Under the pieces are notes generated by a model that searched no databases, was not told the DNA's origin, and saw only the letters and a list, made by a program, of their open reading frames with translations. Source: Olivibacter sp. XZL3 (GTDB lineage: Bacteria > Bacteroidota > Bacteroidia > Sphingobacteriales > Sphingobacteriaceae). From it: a stretch of DNA of 64,000 bases. Positions 15,793 to 25,686 of this stretch are shown piece by piece. The DNA is taken from the NCBI RefSeq assembly GCF_004368405.1, contig NZ_SBJH01000062.1, positions 62,001-126,000 on the forward strand. The letters run 5' to 3'. Numbering within the stretch: position 1 is the first letter of the stretch; each line of letters starts with the position of its first letter. The translations under genes were made by a program, and so were the position numbers.

Positions 15793-17460
15793 ATGCATAA
15801 ATTAAATTATAAAAAAATACTCTTTGCCCTATCGACGGCGGCCATGCCCTTGATCGGATCTGCCCAATTGCAGGTAAAACAAGAAACATTCAACAGGGCC
15901 GATACGCTTAGAGGTACATTAACGCCGTTGCGTACTTGTTATGACATTAAATACTATCATCTCGATGTGAAGGTAGACATCGATCAGCAATTTATCAGTG
16001 GCAGTAACCTTTTTAAATTTGAGGCGATCGAAGATTTCCGCAAGCTGCAATTTGACCTTTTTGCCAATCTGAAAGTCGAAAAAGTAATCTATCACGGCCG
16101 AGAAGTACCCTTTACGCGCGAATTCAATGCCGTGTTTGTCGAATTTCCAACCGCTATTAAAAGTGGATCCATAGATTCAATGCAGGTATTTTACTCGGGA
16201 CATCCTCAAGTTGCTAAGCGCGCACCATGGGACGGCGGTTTTGTTTTCGCTAAAGACAGCAAAGGCAAGCCTTGGGTGGCCACCGCCTGTCAGGGACTCG
16301 GCGCCAGCGTTTGGTGGCCAAACAAAGATCACCAGGCAGACGAGGTTGATAGCATGCTCATTAGTATAAGCGTACCCAAAGGGCTATCTGACGTATCTAA
16401 TGGTCGACTTATTAAAAAAACCGACCGAAAAGACGGCTACACGCAATTCGACTGGTTTGTACGTAATCCCATCAACAACTACAGCGTATCTGTTAATATA
16501 GGCGACTATGTTAATTTCACAGATACCTACAAAGGAGAAAAAGGTGCGCTCGATCTCAGCTATTGGGTGCTCAGAGAAAATGAGGCCAAAGCTAAAAAAT
16601 TCTTCCCTATCAATGTAATTCCGATGCTGAAAGCCTTTGAGCACTGGTTCGGGCCGTATCCCTTTTATGAAGACAGCTATAAGTTGGTGGATGTACCTTA
16701 CACCGGCATGGAGCATCAGAGTGCGGTGACCTACGGAAACGGCTATGCGAATGGCTATCGCGGCCGTGACGCCTCGGATACCGGATGGGGCATGAAATGG
16801 GATTTTATTATTGTACACGAAAGCGGACACGAATGGTTTGGCAACAACATTACCTCTAAAGACCTTGCAGACATGTGGATACACGAAAGTTTTACCAACT
16901 ACTCGGAAGCACTGTTTGTCGACTATAATTATGGGAAAGAGGCAGGGCAAGCCTATGTACATGGCATTCGAAGCGGTATACAGAACGACAGTCCCGTACA
17001 AGGACCTTATGGCGTAAACCAGGAAGGATCCGGTGATATGTATCCAAAAGGCGGAGTTTTGCTAAACATGGTTCGTACCATCATTAACAACGATGAGAAA
17101 TGGCGACAAATATTAAGAGGACTGAACAAAACTTTCTATCATCAAACGGTTAATTATGAAGACGTAGTCGACTATATAAGTCAACACGCCGGGCGCAATC
17201 TCAATCCGGTATTTGCTCAGTATATCAAGCACAGCAATATCCCAACCTTGGAATTCCGGTTTAAAGATGGTAAAACCTACGCCCGTTGGATTGCCGATGT
17301 GGCCGATTTTAATATGCCGGTAAAAGTGCGGACGAAAGGCAACAGCTATCAATTTATCGAACCAGGCAGAAGCTGGAAAGAATTTGACCTGACGGGAGCG
17401 AGCCGAGACAACATTGAAGTAGATACTTACAATTATTATATAGGCGTCTTAATAGAATAA
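15793..17460 (+). CDS. M1 family metallopeptidase, short form
   Basis: This 555 aa protein carries a signal peptide (about residues 1-24, ending IGSAQ). An N-terminal beta domain is followed by a gluzincin catalytic domain: HESGHEWFGNN holds the HEXXH zinc motif and WIHESFTNYSEAL supplies the third ligand Glu. The canonical GAMEN exopeptidase loop is changed to GMEHQ. Family members such as PepN reach about 870 aa; this one lacks the C-terminal ARM-like domain. It is probably a periplasmic aminopeptidase. The next gene begins only 6 nt after its stop codon, so the two are co-transcribed. Confidence 0.88.
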   Translation: MHKLNYKKILFALSTAAMPLIGSAQLQVKQETFNRADTLRGTLTPLRTCYDIKYYHLDVKVDIDQQFISGSNLFKFEAIEDFRKLQFDLFANLKVEKVIYHGREVPFTREFNAVFVEFPTAIKSGSIDSMQVFYSGHPQVAKRAPWDGGFVFAKDSKGKPWVATACQGLGASVWWPNKDHQADEVDSMLISISVPKGLSDVSNGRLIKKTDRKDGYTQFDWFVRNPINNYSVSVNIGDYVNFTDTYKGEKGALDLSYWVLRENEAKAKKFFPINVIPMLKAFEHWFGPYPFYEDSYKLVDVPYTGMEHQSAVTYGNGYANGYRGRDASDTGWGMKWDFIIVHESGHEWFGNNITSKDLADMWIHESFTNYSEALFVDYNYGKEAGQAYVHGIRSGIQNDSPVQGPYGVNQEGSGDMYPKGGVLLNMVRTIINNDEKWRQILRGLNKTFYHQTVNYEDVVDYISQHAGRNLNPVFAQYIKHSNIPTLEFRFKDGKTYARWIADVADFNMPVKVRTKGNSYQFIEPGRSWKEFDLTGASRDNIEVDTYNYYIGVLIE

Positions 17461-17466
17461 AAACCG

Positions 17467-19215
17467 ATGAAATATACGATCTTCAAAAAATATTTTCCCT
17501 ATTTGTTAACTGCTTGCGTCGCTTGTTCGTCCGGGCAGTCCAAACGGCCCTCCAACGAAGAAGACAAAGCTTTCTCAGCCTATACTGATCACTTTGTGAC
17601 GGCTCTTTGGAAACAGTACCCTTCTTGGGCGACCCGAGCAGGTTACCATGCTTATGACACGGTGCTCACGTTGCCGACTCCTGAAAACGCAGTGAAGAAC
17701 AAAAGTTTTCTACAAGCGCAGCTCGATTCCTTGTCCGCCTACCCCTTGGACCGCCTGTCTGCCAGTCAGCAAATTGATTATCATCTCATTGAAAACCGAT
17801 TAAAATCCATGATTTGGTCGGAAGACACCTTAAAATCTTTCGAATGGGACCCCTCTTCTTATAACGAGGCGGGCACCTTCGCTCAAATCCTGACAGGCCG
17901 TTATGCGCCCCTAAAGGAACGCCTACGGGCCTTCGGAAAAAGATTGCAGGGAATTCCGGCTTATTATGAAGCAGCCAAAAAGCAAATCAAAGATCCCGTG
18001 CCAGAACTTCAAGCACTCGCGATTAAACAACTCAAGGGAGGAATTCCGATTCTCAGCACTAATTTTGCCGATAGCATCGAAAAGGCGGACCTGTCCGCGG
18101 AAGAGCGGAAAGCCATGCTGATGGCTTCTGAAAACGCTGTGAAGGCAATTAATAACTTTACCGACTGGCTTAGCGGCCTCCGCTCCACGCATCCCAAAAG
18201 CTTTAGGCTGGGACGGGATCTTTATGAGCAAAAATTTGCCTATCAGGTCCAGGCCAACCAATCGGCGGAAGGCCTGTATCACAGTGCCATCCAACGGAAA
18301 AACTATGTCCATGGTGAAATGATGAAGTTGAGTAAGGAGCTATGGCCAAAGTATTTTGGAAACATACCTATGCCCACCGACACCTTGGTACTCATTAAGA
18401 AGGTGGTCGACACGCTATCGGTCAATCATGCAAGCGCAGCGGGCTTCTTAGATACGGTCCGCAATCAGATTCCGCGACTGATCGACTTTATCAACCAAAA
18501 GGATCTCCTTTATATCGATCCCAGCAAACCATTGACGGTTCGGGAAACACCGGCTTATATGGGCGGTGTTGCCGTTGCCTCAGTGAGCGCGCCAGGGCCT
18601 TATGACAAAGGGGGGATGACTTATTTCAACGTCATTCCGTTAGCTGGCTGGTCGGCAGCAAAAACAGAAAGTTTCTTAAGGGAATACAATCATTACATCC
18701 TTCAAACGCTCTGTATCCATGAAGCGATCCCTGGTCATTACACGCAGCTTGTCTATGCGAACCAATCGCCCAGCCTAATCAAATCATTATTTGGAAACGG
18801 CGCTATGATTGAAGGATGGGCCGTTTATACCGAGCAGATGATGCTTGAGAACGGCTATGGCGGCAATACGCCCGAAATGTGGTTAATGTGGTATAAATGG
18901 CATTTACGAGCGGTAGCAAATGCCATACTCGATTACGAAGTACATGTGAACGGTATGAGCCGGGCACAGGCTCTTGATTTCCTCATCAATGGCGCCTTTC
19001 AGGAGCAGGCAGAAGCCGAAGGTAAATGGGATCGGGTTACCCTGAGCAGCGTACAACTGACTAATTATTTCTCCGGTTACCACGAAATCTATCAGTTGCG
19101 GGAAGATCTGAAAAAGAAAGACAAGGATGCATTTAACCTGAAGAAATTCCATGAACAATTTCTAAGCTACGGGAATGCCCCGGTTAAATATATTCGGGAG
19201 CTGATGCTCAACTAG
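17467..19215 (+). CDS. DUF885 family lipoprotein, putative metallopeptidase
   Basis: The 582 aa protein has a lipoprotein signal with lipobox LTAC (Cys near 17). The DUF885 domain fills the rest and shows the conserved metal-type motif HEAIPGHYTQ and the downstream EGWAVYTEQMM, which resemble the zinc site of gluzincin peptidases. DUF885 proteins are linked to peptide hydrolysis but are incompletely characterised. It directly follows the M1 peptidase (6 nt), completing a four-peptidase run. It is clearly more distant from the two other DUF885 proteins in the window (19352 and 58647) than they are from each other. Confidence 0.85.
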   Translation: MKYTIFKKYFPYLLTACVACSSGQSKRPSNEEDKAFSAYTDHFVTALWKQYPSWATRAGYHAYDTVLTLPTPENAVKNKSFLQAQLDSLSAYPLDRLSASQQIDYHLIENRLKSMIWSEDTLKSFEWDPSSYNEAGTFAQILTGRYAPLKERLRAFGKRLQGIPAYYEAAKKQIKDPVPELQALAIKQLKGGIPILSTNFADSIEKADLSAEERKAMLMASENAVKAINNFTDWLSGLRSTHPKSFRLGRDLYEQKFAYQVQANQSAEGLYHSAIQRKNYVHGEMMKLSKELWPKYFGNIPMPTDTLVLIKKVVDTLSVNHASAAGFLDTVRNQIPRLIDFINQKDLLYIDPSKPLTVRETPAYMGGVAVASVSAPGPYDKGGMTYFNVIPLAGWSAAKTESFLREYNHYILQTLCIHEAIPGHYTQLVYANQSPSLIKSLFGNGAMIEGWAVYTEQMMLENGYGGNTPEMWLMWYKWHLRAVANAILDYEVHVNGMSRAQALDFLINGAFQEQAEAEGKWDRVTLSSVQLTNYFSGYHEIYQLREDLKKKDKDAFNLKKFHEQFLSYGNAPVKYIRELMLN

Positions 19216-19284
19216 TCACATCGAAACGATACACACAATTGGTGAGATAAGCGCAACATTATAACCTTTTGAACTGTATAAATA

Positions 19285-19335
19285 AAGGGGGCGTTTCCTA
19301 CATTTGCTTGCAACAAACATAGGAGACACCCCCTT
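19285..19335. terminator. Hairpin between convergent DUF885 genes
   Basis: AAGGGGGCGTTTCCTA (19285-19300) pairs with TAGGAGACACCCCCTT (19320-19335), with two G-U positions, around a 19-nt loop that can itself fold (TTTG/CAAA). It sits between a plus-strand and a minus-strand gene end and likely ends both transcripts. Confidence 0.65.
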
Positions 19336-19351
19336 AACAATCCTACCTCAT

Positions 19352-21109
19352 CTAATTCGGTTTATCGTAAAATCTCCAATTTGTTTGATAATTCTTATCC
19401 AGCTTCTTTTCCAACAAGATCGCTCGAATCATTTCTACCGGCATGGCATTCAGCTTTAAAACGGTATCATGAAAATCCTTTAACGTGTACTTCCCCGATT
19501 TCAACACCTCCTGTTGTAAGGTATAAAACTGCAAGCCGCCGATATAATAAGACACTTGATAAAGCGGAAAAGCTTGACTATCGCGGGATAAAGGCCAGTT
19601 CAGCTCGCTCTCTACGTTTGCCCTTTCGTGTCCTACCTCATCAACTAGAAAATCGGCACATTCTTCGGCGGACCATTTCCCTAAATGAAAATTAAGCTGA
19701 AAGATAATGCGCGCGCAGCGATACTTGCGCCAAAATAGCAGGCCTATCTTTTCCTCAGGCGTCCGCGCAAAGCCTTTATCCCATAACAGCATTTCCCAAT
19801 ACAGGGCCCAGCCTTCCATCCAGAATGGTGTATCGAAGTTTCTATAGGTCCGATGGCGCGCATTCATATAAAACTCCAGATTATGCCCCGCGATCAGCTC
19901 ATGGTGAACGGTGGCGCGCGAGAAATAAGGATTGTTGCCGAGCATACGCATGTTAGCCAAATCAAAATCCATGGTATTGGTCGGATACGTGACACTGATT
20001 TCCCATCCACCGGTAAAAAAAGCGTTGGATCGCTGCCTTTCGGGCGACATCATAATCATACCCCAGGTCTCTTCCGCGAGCGGAGGAATAGTAATCAAAT
20101 CGTGCTGCTTGAGAAATCCGACAGACTCTTCATACAGCTTGCGAATAGCTTCGGGCTGTTTACCTACCGGAACGGCACTTGTTTTAACCTGCTCTAAAGC
20201 CGCTTTCCAATCCTTACCAAAACCAAGCTCGCTCGAGGCCTTTAGCATCTCCTGATGACACCACTCCATTTCCTTATGGGCAATCGCTAATAGGTCTTCC
20301 GGACTGTAATTGACTACATTGAGTTTCAATAGACGCACAAGCTCCTCCCGGCCAACCGGGGTACGCGTATAGATTCCCATCGTATTGGGCTGTTGTTTCT
20401 TTAAAAAAGCCTTTCCGAACTGTTCGAGCATACTGTCGGCACGGTGATAAGCTTCGGGAACCCACCAGGTGAAGGCAGGATCATAGCCATTATAAAACTG
20501 AAAAACGCTGGCTGCCGTTTTACGCAAAAGCGAGAGCTCTTCTTGGGCCGTTCTGATTTCTTCAGGCTCAAAGGAGGTGCCCGCTAGCTTGGCTATAAGG
20601 GACGGTATCGCCTGCGCTAGCTGCGAAAAAGTGGCGGCAACTTTCGGTGCGTCCAAGGAATATCCCCGTCGGCGTAAACGCTCCAGCGAAAAAATGCTAT
20701 CAGCAAAGGGAAACCAGCCGCCCATCATACGGATTTGCTCGTCCTGTTTTTCTACCTCATGTAAATTTTCCCTGAGGTCCCTAGAAAAAAGCAAATAATC
20801 CACTTTACATTCCTGTGGCAGCTGTTCGAAATTTACTTGCTCAAGCAGGCCCAGATATTTTTCATTTAAAAGGCGTAGCCGTTTCTGCCGGTCAGGCGAG
20901 CCTAAGCCTTCCGAAAAACGGTAACGGGGTGCGTTTTCGGAAGGAGAATAAAATCGATAAACAGCAGCTTCATCTGCCTCGAACTGTTTCATCAAATGCG
21001 GAATCTCCTGGCAGGGGACATATAGATTGTCAGACACTTGACCAAACACAGGCCGAATGAGCCCAACAAGGGAAAATGCCACCATAAGCGAAAAAAGCGT
21101 TTTCTGCAT
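19352..21109 (-). CDS. DUF885 family secreted protein, putative metallopeptidase
   Basis: The 585 aa protein has a signal peptide (cleavage near PVFGQ) and a DUF885 domain. The metal motif is HHELIAGHNLE, with Ala in the place of the Pro seen in HEAIPGH/HELIPGH of the other two copies, followed by MEGWALYWEMLL. It is a close paralogue of the protein at 58647-60431: the C-terminal 150 residues share long identical stretches such as FHLGKWS/YHLGKWS and TNWRFYD. It lies downstream of a SusD/SusC pair on the same strand, so it may process imported peptides in the periplasm. Confidence 0.85.
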   Translation of the reverse strand: MQKTLFSLMVAFSLVGLIRPVFGQVSDNLYVPCQEIPHLMKQFEADEAAVYRFYSPSENAPRYRFSEGLGSPDRQKRLRLLNEKYLGLLEQVNFEQLPQECKVDYLLFSRDLRENLHEVEKQDEQIRMMGGWFPFADSIFSLERLRRRGYSLDAPKVAATFSQLAQAIPSLIAKLAGTSFEPEEIRTAQEELSLLRKTAASVFQFYNGYDPAFTWWVPEAYHRADSMLEQFGKAFLKKQQPNTMGIYTRTPVGREELVRLLKLNVVNYSPEDLLAIAHKEMEWCHQEMLKASSELGFGKDWKAALEQVKTSAVPVGKQPEAIRKLYEESVGFLKQHDLITIPPLAEETWGMIMMSPERQRSNAFFTGGWEISVTYPTNTMDFDLANMRMLGNNPYFSRATVHHELIAGHNLEFYMNARHRTYRNFDTPFWMEGWALYWEMLLWDKGFARTPEEKIGLLFWRKYRCARIIFQLNFHLGKWSAEECADFLVDEVGHERANVESELNWPLSRDSQAFPLYQVSYYIGGLQFYTLQQEVLKSGKYTLKDFHDTVLKLNAMPVEMIRAILLEKKLDKNYQTNWRFYDKPN

Positions 21110-21129
21110 CGCTAATCAATAAAAAGATG

Positions 21130-21275
21130 TTTTATAAAAATCTCAACTTCATTTCGTTACGTTACCGAGGCTGCCGTAGACACGCCTGCCAGCGGTTGCT
21201 GGGGAGAAATCGGTACGGATTAAAACATACGGATGTCTCGACTCCCTTCGGCAGACCAAGTGCACGGCGCTCGAC
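21130..21275. repeat. Dispersed intergenic repeat (GAGAAATC...GATGTCTCGAC type)
   Basis: The 172-nt gap between SusD and the DUF885 gene contains GGGGAGAAATCGG and, 30 nt on, GATGTCTCGACTCCCTTCGG and GCTCGACATGA. These phrases resemble the abundant Bacteroidota intergenic repeat with GAGAAATCT and GTCATTTCGAC cores, also seen at 40431-40496. No gene is present. Confidence 0.4.
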
Positions 21276-21281
21276 ATGAAT

Positions 21282-22676
21282 CTATTCAGTATCCCACCAA
21301 ACCCGGTTGGTAAGCGCATCACCATTATGTTGCGGCTGCGGATTATTCGTTAACTCGTTCAATGGATAGAGCATCTTTCTCGGAATATCCGACAGAGCAT
21401 TCGAAACCCTGCCCAGGGCAGGATAGCCGGTTCTACGCCAGTCGTTAAAAATTTCGGGCGATAGAAAATTCACCACGGCCTTTTCTTCCATGATATAAGA
21501 CAAAGCATTTTCTTCGTTAATATTGCCTCTACTGGCCATATAAGCAGCTGTTTCAGCGCTGGATGAGACGCCCGTATGTGCCATATCAGCCTCAATAGCC
21601 TGTCGGTAAAAAGGGGCTGCAGCATCGGCTCCCGACAAAAGAAGCGTTGCTTCGGCCTTCAATAAAAGCGCTTCCCGGTAATTGATTAAATAAAGTGGCG
21701 AATTGGCACTTGCATAGAACGGTCCCCCTAAAGAATAAGCCTCTAAAGCTCCGATACCATCCGATCCGATTGCCCGACCATTATAGTCATTATTTAACTT
21801 CGAACGTGAAACTAACTTATCTAAACGCGGATCAGCCCGGCTGACTAAGGAATCGACGGTTTTGGACGACAAGACAATGGTTTCTATCGGCAAAAAGTTT
21901 CTATACCACCGATTCTCCCTATTTGAGCTTCCGTCATATACTAAGCGTAAATCGTCCTCATTACTTTGCATGCCATGCTCCAAGGCTTCCAAAGCCAACT
22001 GTGCCTGCTGAGCGGCGCTGTGATTGGGGGCTTTCGTCAAATGCATGTAGTATCTGGCTTTTAAGGTATAAGCGGCCTTGATCCATTGCCCGCTATCCCC
22101 GTTATAAAAGAAGTCGCGACCACCTGGGGCACTTCCTCCCCCAGCGGTTAATTTAGCAATGCCTTCATCCAGCAAGGATTGAACACTGATGTACACCGCC
22201 TCCTGACTGTCGTACGCCGGCTGGAAGGTCTCCGCTGCATTCAGCCCCTGCGAATAGGGAACATCGCCCCACATGTCCGTAGCGTAGGCCAACGTATAGG
22301 CGGTCAATATACGCGCTATCCCGGCGTACACGTCGTTGCCGTTTTCGTCCGCTTGTTCCATCATCAATTTTAAATTTTGAAGACAATCCGTATAGGTGTA
22401 GCGCCAAGGGTCATTTAAATCTACAGGGAATAAACGGTACGTTCCGACGTTGGGCGACGCTTGGTTCAGCGCAATCAGCTGCATAAAATGAGCAGCATTG
22501 ATAGAGGCCCAGCCAGCTGTTACATGGTGAACGAGGTTGTATTCGACTGCCGGCAGTATCAACGATTCCTGAACAGTGGAAGGCCGATTCGGATTTTCAT
22601 TAACATCCAAAAACTTTTCGCAGCCCGATAAGGTCAGGGCTGCAAAAGTAGCAATATATGCGATATAGGATTTCAT
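21282..22676 (-). CDS. SusD/RagB-like outer-membrane lipoprotein (SusD_2 type)
   Basis: This 464 aa lipoprotein has lipobox LSGC (Cys near 19) followed by EKFLDVNENPNRPS, the hallmark of the SusD_2 subfamily. It should form the surface lid over the partner SusC, whose gene ends 11 nt upstream. TPR-like helices such as YTDCLQNLKLMMEQAD and YREALLLKAEATLLL are visible. The SusD_2 type is often associated with peptide or other non-starch substrates (family knowledge, not specific). Neighbouring peptidases (DUF885, tricorn-like S41) support a peptide substrate. Confidence 0.92.
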   Translation of the reverse strand: MKSYIAYIATFAALTLSGCEKFLDVNENPNRPSTVQESLILPAVEYNLVHHVTAGWASINAAHFMQLIALNQASPNVGTYRLFPVDLNDPWRYTYTDCLQNLKLMMEQADENGNDVYAGIARILTAYTLAYATDMWGDVPYSQGLNAAETFQPAYDSQEAVYISVQSLLDEGIAKLTAGGGSAPGGRDFFYNGDSGQWIKAAYTLKARYYMHLTKAPNHSAAQQAQLALEALEHGMQSNEDDLRLVYDGSSNRENRWYRNFLPIETIVLSSKTVDSLVSRADPRLDKLVSRSKLNNDYNGRAIGSDGIGALEAYSLGGPFYASANSPLYLINYREALLLKAEATLLLSGADAAAPFYRQAIEADMAHTGVSSSAETAAYMASRGNINEENALSYIMEEKAVVNFLSPEIFNDWRRTGYPALGRVSNALSDIPRKMLYPLNELTNNPQPQHNGDALTNRVWWDTE

Positions 22677-22686
22677 TGTTCAAAAA

Positions 22687-25686
22687 TTAGAAGGTTAAGG
22701 ATAGAGTAAAATTATAAGACCTTGAAGTAGGGACGGAATTACCATATAAGCCCAGAGCGTCATTACCCGTTCCATAGCTATTAACTTCGGGATCTGAGCC
22801 GGTAAAATGCGGCGCATGAATCCACAGATTTCGTCCAGTCGCCGTAAAAGATGCCTGTTTGAACGGTGTTTTCTGAATAAACTTTTTCGGAAAATTATAG
22901 GTTAAACTAACATTCCGTAGCTTAATATAGGTTCCGTCCTGAACGGCAGATTCGTAAATATCGCTTATGCGTTGGTAGTAACTTTGTGCGGAAACGTTCA
23001 CCGTATTAGGCGCCCCGGTATTAATATTAACACCTTCTACAACGCGGTCTTCCCTATTTTCGGTGGCTTTACTGGTGCCATAAAAGAATCCATAACGGTC
23101 ATCTGAGTTCATTAAATCACCCCCTTTCCGCATATCAAAGAAAAAGCTCAGGTTTAGGTTTTTATAGGTAAAGCTATTATTTACGCCAGCCAACCAGTCG
23201 GGCTGAATATTTCCGATAGGCTTGGAAGCGCTGATTACGGGCAAACCGTTATCATCAACCAGCAAGTCTCCTGCTTCATTGTAGCTATAGCCGGAAGCAA
23301 AAAAGGTTCCGTAAGGCTGTCCTACGAAGGCGTAGGTCTGACCGATCTGAACGCTTTCGGCGTTACCATATAAGGAAGTCACTCTATTCTTAATTTTGGT
23401 AAAATTGAAGGTAAGATCCCAAGAAAAATTCTCTTTTTTTACAGGAGCTAGGTTGAGTAAGGCTTCAATCCCCCGGTTGTACATACTTCCTGCATTGATA
23501 TAGGAATTCCGGTAACCTGTTGAATTAGCCAAGGTAACATAAGACAATAAATCTTTATGATCTCTGTCAAAATAACTGACTTCCAAACCGATCCGGTTAT
23601 TTAAAAATTGTGCTTCTAAACCTATTTCAAGCTCGGTTGTTGTTTCATTTTTTAGGTTTGGATTCCCTAGATCGCCGCTGATCAAGAAACCGGGCACACC
23701 GTTAAAGGGGAAGTTAGTGGCGGTATTATAGATGGTAGAGGTAGCGTAAGCACCGACATTATCGTTTCCGACTTTCGAATAGGAGGCACGGATTTTACCA
23801 AAATTCAACCAAGGAGCCTTCTCCTTCAAAAGTTCGGAAAACATGAATCCACCGGAGGCCGACCCGTAGAAATACGTGCGATTCGCTTTGTCAAATACGG
23901 AACTTTGCTCCATGCGGCCCGTGAAGGACAGCGTTAGCAATCTTTTATAATCAACGGTAGGCTGTGCATAAAAAGAGACCCTTCTAAAACGCCTGTAATC
24001 TTCGGTGCTTACCTGAGTTTCGGTATTGCTGATATTGTTGAAATCCTGGACGGTAAAACCGCCTGTTCCGGTCAGTTCATAGCGCTGATCGTAAGTCGAA
24101 AATACGTTATTACCGAGCAACATGCTCACTTCAAAGTCGGCTCCCAGCTGTTTTCTGGCCTCCGCTATTAAGTCGTGATTAAACTGACGGAAATTATCAT
24201 TACGATCGCGCAAAACACCTGGCGTGGCTAACACATCGCTGGGCGCTTCGTGATACTTCGATTGCTCTGAATAAATATCTGCACCTAACCGTTCAGTAAT
24301 CGTTAACCAATCGGCCGGCGTATAGGTGAAAGTGGCAATTGGAATGAAACGGTTACCGCGGACGTCTGTGTAGATGTTATCCAGCGCCCAGAATGGATTG
24401 TTCCTTGAATAACGAAAAACGCGTTGCGAGCCGTCTTCGTTTACCGCAGGCAAGGGATCCCAAGAAAACGGTGCCGTATAAATAGTCCAAAGCGGACTTT
24501 CCAAACCGTAACCTTCCGAGGTGCGATGCGCTGTCGTAGCAACATAGTTAAATTGGAAATTGGCCGTTAACTTATCAAAAATTTTATTAGAGAATTTGGC
24601 GAATGCCGCGTGTCGTTTATAATCAGTTTGCGGGATGGTTCCCTCCTGATCTAAATAGGAATAAGACATAAAATAGTTGGATTTGTCCGTTCCTCCCTGT
24701 ACGCTTACCGTGTTCGTATAGGTCTTGCCGCTTTGAAAGAACACATCCATGGGATTTACATTACGCACCGCTTGGCCACCTACCATTAAGGTATCCAAAC
24801 GGGGGCCCCAAACCAAGCTCGTTTTTTGATCGTCGTCCACACCATTCCAATAAACACCTCGGTCTCCTTGCGCATAGATGCTTTGGACTTGCGGATAAAT
24901 TGCCTTATCGAGAGCAAATTGAGAGGTAAAATTGATGCTTGGTTTTTGCTCAGTTGCACCGTTTTTAGTAGTCACAATCACAACACCCCGCGCTGCGCTT
25001 GAGCCGTAAAGAGCAGAAGCCGCCGAGCCCTTCAGCACGTTGATACTTTCAATAATGGCGGGATCGATATCAGAAAACCGACTGATGCCATTCCCGCTGC
25101 CATTGTCGCCCGTCTGTGAATTGTTGATAGGCACCCCGTCCACAACAATCAAGGCCTCGTTATTTCCGCTCAGCGAACTCGTTCCTCTGATCACAATGCG
25201 TGATGAACTTCCGGGTTGACCGGAGGAAGAGGTTATCTGTACGCCTGACACCTTTCCCGTGAGCGCATTTAGTACATTTGGCTCTTTCGTTTTAGTGATC
25301 TCTGTGCCGCTTACTTCCTGCGTGCTATAGGTAAGCTGCCTTTTTTCGCGTTTGATACCCAGTGCCGTCACCACCACCTCGTTCAGCGCCTGATTATCCT
25401 CTTCCAGTGTGATGGTCAACTGGGCTTGGCTTGTTAAATGAATTTCCTGCGGTTGATAGCCCAAAGCGGACACTTGCAGCGATGCCCCTTCGACATAATT
25501 GAGCGTAAAAGCTCCATTCGCATCGGTAGACGTTCCTTGGCTTGTGCCGAGCAACTTAATCGAAGCTCCGGGGATGGGACTCTTGGATTGGTCTACCACT
25601 ACTCCTTTTAGCGTCTTGGTTTGTGCCTGTACATCGATAAAAGCCCATAGACTTACGATAAAGGCGATTAAATAATTGATTCTCAT
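22687..25686 (-). CDS. SusC/RagA TonB-linked outer-membrane transporter
   Basis: The 999 aa protein has a signal peptide (ending DVQAQ), a CarboxypepD-regulatory beta-sandwich (about 22-100, GVVVDQSKSPIPGASI), a TonB box (ALNEVVVTALG), a plug domain (VSGVQITSSSGQPG, LIVVDGVPI) and a beta barrel. It ends in a terminal Phe (SLTF) as required by the BAM machinery. It imports the ligand held by the SusD partner 11 nt downstream. Upstream there is a 413-nt non-coding region and a divergent tricorn-like protease gene. Confidence 0.94.
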   Translation of the reverse strand: MRINYLIAFIVSLWAFIDVQAQTKTLKGVVVDQSKSPIPGASIKLLGTSQGTSTDANGAFTLNYVEGASLQVSALGYQPQEIHLTSQAQLTITLEEDNQALNEVVVTALGIKREKRQLTYSTQEVSGTEITKTKEPNVLNALTGKVSGVQITSSSGQPGSSSRIVIRGTSSLSGNNEALIVVDGVPINNSQTGDNGSGNGISRFSDIDPAIIESINVLKGSAASALYGSSAARGVVIVTTKNGATEQKPSINFTSQFALDKAIYPQVQSIYAQGDRGVYWNGVDDDQKTSLVWGPRLDTLMVGGQAVRNVNPMDVFFQSGKTYTNTVSVQGGTDKSNYFMSYSYLDQEGTIPQTDYKRHAAFAKFSNKIFDKLTANFQFNYVATTAHRTSEGYGLESPLWTIYTAPFSWDPLPAVNEDGSQRVFRYSRNNPFWALDNIYTDVRGNRFIPIATFTYTPADWLTITERLGADIYSEQSKYHEAPSDVLATPGVLRDRNDNFRQFNHDLIAEARKQLGADFEVSMLLGNNVFSTYDQRYELTGTGGFTVQDFNNISNTETQVSTEDYRRFRRVSFYAQPTVDYKRLLTLSFTGRMEQSSVFDKANRTYFYGSASGGFMFSELLKEKAPWLNFGKIRASYSKVGNDNVGAYATSTIYNTATNFPFNGVPGFLISGDLGNPNLKNETTTELEIGLEAQFLNNRIGLEVSYFDRDHKDLLSYVTLANSTGYRNSYINAGSMYNRGIEALLNLAPVKKENFSWDLTFNFTKIKNRVTSLYGNAESVQIGQTYAFVGQPYGTFFASGYSYNEAGDLLVDDNGLPVISASKPIGNIQPDWLAGVNNSFTYKNLNLSFFFDMRKGGDLMNSDDRYGFFYGTSKATENREDRVVEGVNINTGAPNTVNVSAQSYYQRISDIYESAVQDGTYIKLRNVSLTYNFPKKFIQKTPFKQASFTATGRNLWIHAPHFTGSDPEVNSYGTGNDALGLYGNSVPTSRSYNFTLSLTF

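Noticed and set aside
16384-17001. 205-codon ORF antisense to the M1 peptidase gene
   Set aside because: It lies wholly inside the coding region including the HEXXH codons; a shadow of codon bias.
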